Assembly (NCBI GenBank): GCA_021820845.1
Contig: JAKADC010000008.1
Coordinates: 62,001-126,000 of the forward strand
Direction: 5' to 3'
Length of the DNA: 64,000 nt
Origin: Pseudomonadota bacterium
Lineage (GTDB): Bacteria > Pseudomonadota > Gammaproteobacteria > Burkholderiales > Thiobacillaceae
Shown: positions 62,159-64,000 of the stretch, in pieces
Numbering within the stretch: the first letter of the stretch is position 1
Layout of the letters: every line of letters begins with the position of its first letter
Position numbers and translations under genes: made by a program
The notes under the pieces: model-generated
Databases searched by the model: none
Seen by the model: only the letters and a program-made list of their open reading frames with translations
Told to the model about the DNA's origin: nothing

Positions 62159-62278
62159 CCGGAAATCGAGTCTCCCGGGCGGATCAGCGGCAAAGGTGTC
62201 TGAGCCCCGCTCACCTTCGAAATCCAAGTCATAGCGGGGCGAGTTCTTTGCCGCCCGTCCGGGAGGCTCGGTTTCCGG
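62159..62278. repeat. Long hairpin within the right arm
   Basis: CCGGAAATCGAG (62159-62170) pairs with CTCGGTTTCCGG (62267-62278), eleven standard pairs and one G-U as RNA from the top strand. Inner stems GCGGCAAAG (62187-62195)/CTTTGCCGC (62246-62254) and GCCCCGC (62204-62210)/GCGGGGC (62234-62240). Same plan as the left hairpin, different outer-stem sequence. Confidence 0.8.
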
Positions 62279-62471
62279 GGTTTCGGGAATGAGCGGGGGC
62301 GCCTTTTCTTGGGTTACTTTCTTTTGGCGAGACAAAAGAAAGTGACTAGCTGCCGGGCTACCCCCGGCCAACGGTCACTCGTTCTGCGAAGACCTCGACT
62401 GCCGACAATTTCCATCGCCATGCCCAGAATGGGCTTCGACGAACTCAGCGCGAACGGCGCGGGGAGCCCGC

Positions 62472-62852
62472 TCAAACCCGCTCGATCAGCACCGCGGCCC
62501 CCACGCTGCGCCCCTCCGTCGCCAGGATGTTGTAGGTGCGGCACAGCGCGCCGATGTCCATCACCTCCAGTCCGATGTTCGCCTCGGCCAGGGCGCGCGT
62601 GAGCGCCGGATGGGGGAAGCGCAGTCTAGCGCCCGTGCCGAGCAGCAGGATGTCGAGTTCGCGCTGCGCGACCCATTCGAAGTGGGCCGGGGTCAGCGCC
62701 TCGAAGCCAAGGCCGGCCCAGGGGGCGATTTCGATGCCGCGCGCGGTCAGCAGCAGGCTCGCGTCGTGGCGCCGGCCGTTGATGAGGACATGGTCCTCGC
62801 CGTAGCCGGTGAAGAGCATCTGGCCGGCGTCGGTGTTGAGATGGAGCTTCAT
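62472..62852 (-). CDS. Mth938-like (DUF498) domain protein
   Basis: 126 residues. Small alpha/beta fold family with LLTARGIEIAPW, LDILLLGTGARLRFPHPAL and MDIGALCRTYNIL, diagnostic of the DUF498/NDUFAF3-like group. The human relative NDUFAF3 assists respiratory complex I assembly; bacterial function is not proven. Divergent from alaA. Confidence 0.9.
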   Translation of the reverse strand: MKLHLNTDAGQMLFTGYGEDHVLINGRRHDASLLLTARGIEIAPWAGLGFEALTPAHFEWVAQRELDILLLGTGARLRFPHPALTRALAEANIGLEVMDIGALCRTYNILATEGRSVGAAVLIERV

Positions 62853-62951
62853 GCCCGAACCTTAGCAGATCGGGGCCGCGGGCGAGACGTGAACGCGCTT
62901 CGGCGGCCGCCGCGGCGCCCGGTTTCGTTTGCCCGGGCAGGGCGCGTCCGG

Positions 62952-62957
62952 TAAAAT
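62952..62957 (+). promoter_or_regulatory. -10 element upstream of alaA
   Basis: CCGGTAAAATTGC has TAAAAT at 62952-62957, with a start near 62964 and a leader of about 55 bases that begins with a hairpin. Confidence 0.45.
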
Positions 62958-62967
62958 TGCACGCTTT

Positions 62968-62989
62968 CCAAGGCTTTGTTTTGCCTTGG
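62968..62989 (+). promoter_or_regulatory. Leader hairpin of alaA
   Basis: CCAAGGC, loop TTTGTTTT, GCCTTGG then TTTT. It follows the predicted start site directly and looks like a small attenuator or stability hairpin. Confidence 0.45.
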
Positions 62990-63018
62990 TTTTACGCAGG
63001 TTGACCAGGAAGACCGCC

Positions 63019-64000
63019 GTGACGGCCGACAACAAGCCACGCTTACGCACCATCCATAAATCGTCCAAGCTCGACAATGTCTGCTACGACATCCGCGGCC
63101 CCGTGATGGCGCGTTCCCGCCAGATGGAGGAAGAGGGCCAGCGCATCATCAAGCTGAACATCGGCAATCCCGCGCCCTTCAACTTCGAGGCGCCCGAGGA
63201 GATCGTGCAGGACGTGATCCTCAACCTGCCGAACGCGTCGGGCTACAGCGATTCCAAGGGCCTATTCTCGGCGCGCAAGGCGATCATGCACGAGACGCAG
63301 CGCAAGGGCATCGCCGGGGTGACAATCGACGATATCTTCGTCGGCAACGGCGTCTCCGAGCTGATCGTGATGTCGATGCAGGCGCTTCTGAACAACGGCG
63401 ACGAGGTGCTGGTGCCGGCGCCCGACTATCCGCTGTGGACGGCCGCCGTGAGCCTGGGCGGCGGCAAGCCGCGCCATTACCTGTGCGACGAAGGCGCGGG
63501 CTGGCTGCCCGACCTCGACGACATCCGCGCCAAGATCACGCCGAACACGCGCGCGATCGTCATCATCAACCCGAACAACCCGACCGGCGCGCTGTATCCG
63601 ACCGAGCTGCTGCTGGAAATCCTGGAAATCGCGCGCCAGCACCAGCTGATCGTCTATGCCGACGAGATCTACGACAAGGTGCTCTACGACGGCGTCGTCC
63701 ACACCTCGATCGCCTCGCTCGCCGATGACGTGCTGATCGTCACCTTCAACGGCCTGTCGAAGAATTACCGCGCCTGCGGCTACCGCTCGGGCTGGCTCAT
63801 CGTGTCGGGCGACAGGCGCCATGCCAAGGATTACCTGGAAGGACTCAACATGCTGGCGTCGATGCGCCTGTGCTCGAACGTGCCGGGCCAGTACGCGATC
63901 CAGACCGCGCTCGGCGGCTACCAGAGCATCAACGACCTGGTCGCGCCGAGCGGGCGGCTGACGCGCCAGCGCGACCTGGCGCACGAGCTTCTGACGCTGA
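63019..64000 (+). CDS. alaA: Alanine transaminase AlaA, 3' partial
   Basis: At least 327 residues from GTG at 63019 (AGGA eight bases upstream); the gene runs off the window. KSSKLDNVCYDIRGPV at the N-terminus, LNIGNPAPF, INPNNPTGA, YADEIYDK and the PLP-lysine motif TFNGLSKNYR match AlaA (YfbQ) of E. coli almost throughout. It makes alanine from pyruvate and glutamate. In some betaproteobacteria it precedes a homoserine dehydrogenase gene; that would lie beyond the window. Confidence 0.94.
   Translation, partial: MTADNKPRLRTIHKSSKLDNVCYDIRGPVMARSRQMEEEGQRIIKLNIGNPAPFNFEAPEEIVQDVILNLPNASGYSDSKGLFSARKAIMHETQRKGIAGVTIDDIFVGNGVSELIVMSMQALLNNGDEVLVPAPDYPLWTAAVSLGGGKPRHYLCDEGAGWLPDLDDIRAKITPNTRAIVIINPNNPTGALYPTELLLEILEIARQHQLIVYADEIYDKVLYDGVVHTSIASLADDVLIVTFNGLSKNYRACGYRSGWLIVSGDRRHAKDYLEGLNMLASMRLCSNVPGQYAIQTALGGYQSINDLVAPSGRLTRQRDLAHELLTL

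Larger units (their letters stand above)
61781..62374. repeat. Paired inverted-repeat element, two ~250-bp arms around a ~95-bp centre
   Basis: The left arm (about 61781-62030) and the right arm (about 62127-62374) are reverse complements at roughly 80 percent of positions (visual estimate). Each arm holds an outer AGTCAC-to-CCGGGGGTAGC hairpin and a ~120-bp long hairpin. Stems differ between arms but stay paired: ACTTTTCTTG/CAAGAAAAGT on the left versus ACTTTCTTTTG/CAAAAGAAAGT on the right. It fills most of the 61710-62471 gap. Similar DNA is often mis-annotated as small proteins (MAGGSPAASH-type). No transposase, target duplication or tRNA seen. Function unknown. Confidence 0.85.

Overview
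This is about 64 kb of GC-rich, gene-dense chromosomal DNA that looks like a betaproteobacterium. The long run rpsB-tsf-pyrH-frr-uppS-cdsA-dxr-rseP-bamA-skp-lpxD-fabZ-lpxA-lpxB-rnhB, the surE-pcm-nlpD-rpoS block, nadE beside glnB, bamD divergent from rluD, and a PEP-CTERM protein together suggest the Nitrosomonadales/Thiobacillus group. That placement is inferred from gene content and was not tested against a database. There are no rRNA or tRNA genes, CRISPR arrays, transposases or phage genes; nearly everything is core chromosome.

Layout. 1-5000: end of a VWA-like protein, an Hsp33 with an altered zinc centre, a small Ala/Pro-rich lipoprotein, then leftward aminotransferase, mtfA and rmuC. 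5000-11900: leftward typA, a membrane-anchored unknown, truncated haemoglobin, purT, a ClsC-like phospholipase D and ampD. 12000-15270: rightward purine salvage (hpt, MTA/MTI phosphorylase), rsuA, def, and an isolated FlaF-like gene behind a good sigma-28-type promoter. 15280-18630: leftward map-glnD. 18770-21570: two small secreted proteins divergent from a response regulator whose histidine kinase partner has lost most of its ATPase domain. 21560-35700: ribosome/elongation factor genes, isoprenoid and phospholipid synthesis, outer-membrane assembly and lipid A synthesis, mostly with start/stop overlaps. 35700-39860: CopD-like protein, thioredoxin-like protein, CaCA antiporter, PEP-CTERM metalloprotease, DUF482 acyltransferase. 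39860-44640: sucCD, PaiB-like protein, nadE, glnB. 44690-49140: bamD/rluD divergent pair, pgeF, a gutted LigE-type ligase, a GNAT enzyme and nadC. 49160-57550: clpB behind a sigma-32-type promoter, then tamA-tamB. 57640-61710: surE-pcm-nlpD-rpoS and a HAD phosphatase. 61780-62375: a large non-coding inverted-repeat element. 62470-64000: an Mth938-like protein and the start of alaA.

How it fits together. Envelope building dominates: undecaprenyl carrier (uppS, dxr), CDP-diacylglycerol (cdsA), lipid A (lpxD/A/B, fabZ), and outer-membrane protein delivery (skp, bamA, bamD, tamA, tamB), with rseP for envelope stress and ampD/pgeF for cell-wall recycling and editing. Nitrogen signalling is represented by both GlnD and its target GlnB, with nadE adjacent to glnB. 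Stress functions include clpB, hslO, rpoS and pcm.

The points most worth following are: the paired inverted repeats near 62 kb whose stems differ between arms yet still pair; two internally deleted genes (histidine kinase, LigE); Hsp33 with two of four zinc cysteines replaced; the orphan FlaF-like gene with a flagellar promoter; and the two-component locus lying between map and rpsB with its small secreted protein pair. I found no convincing new multi-gene system.
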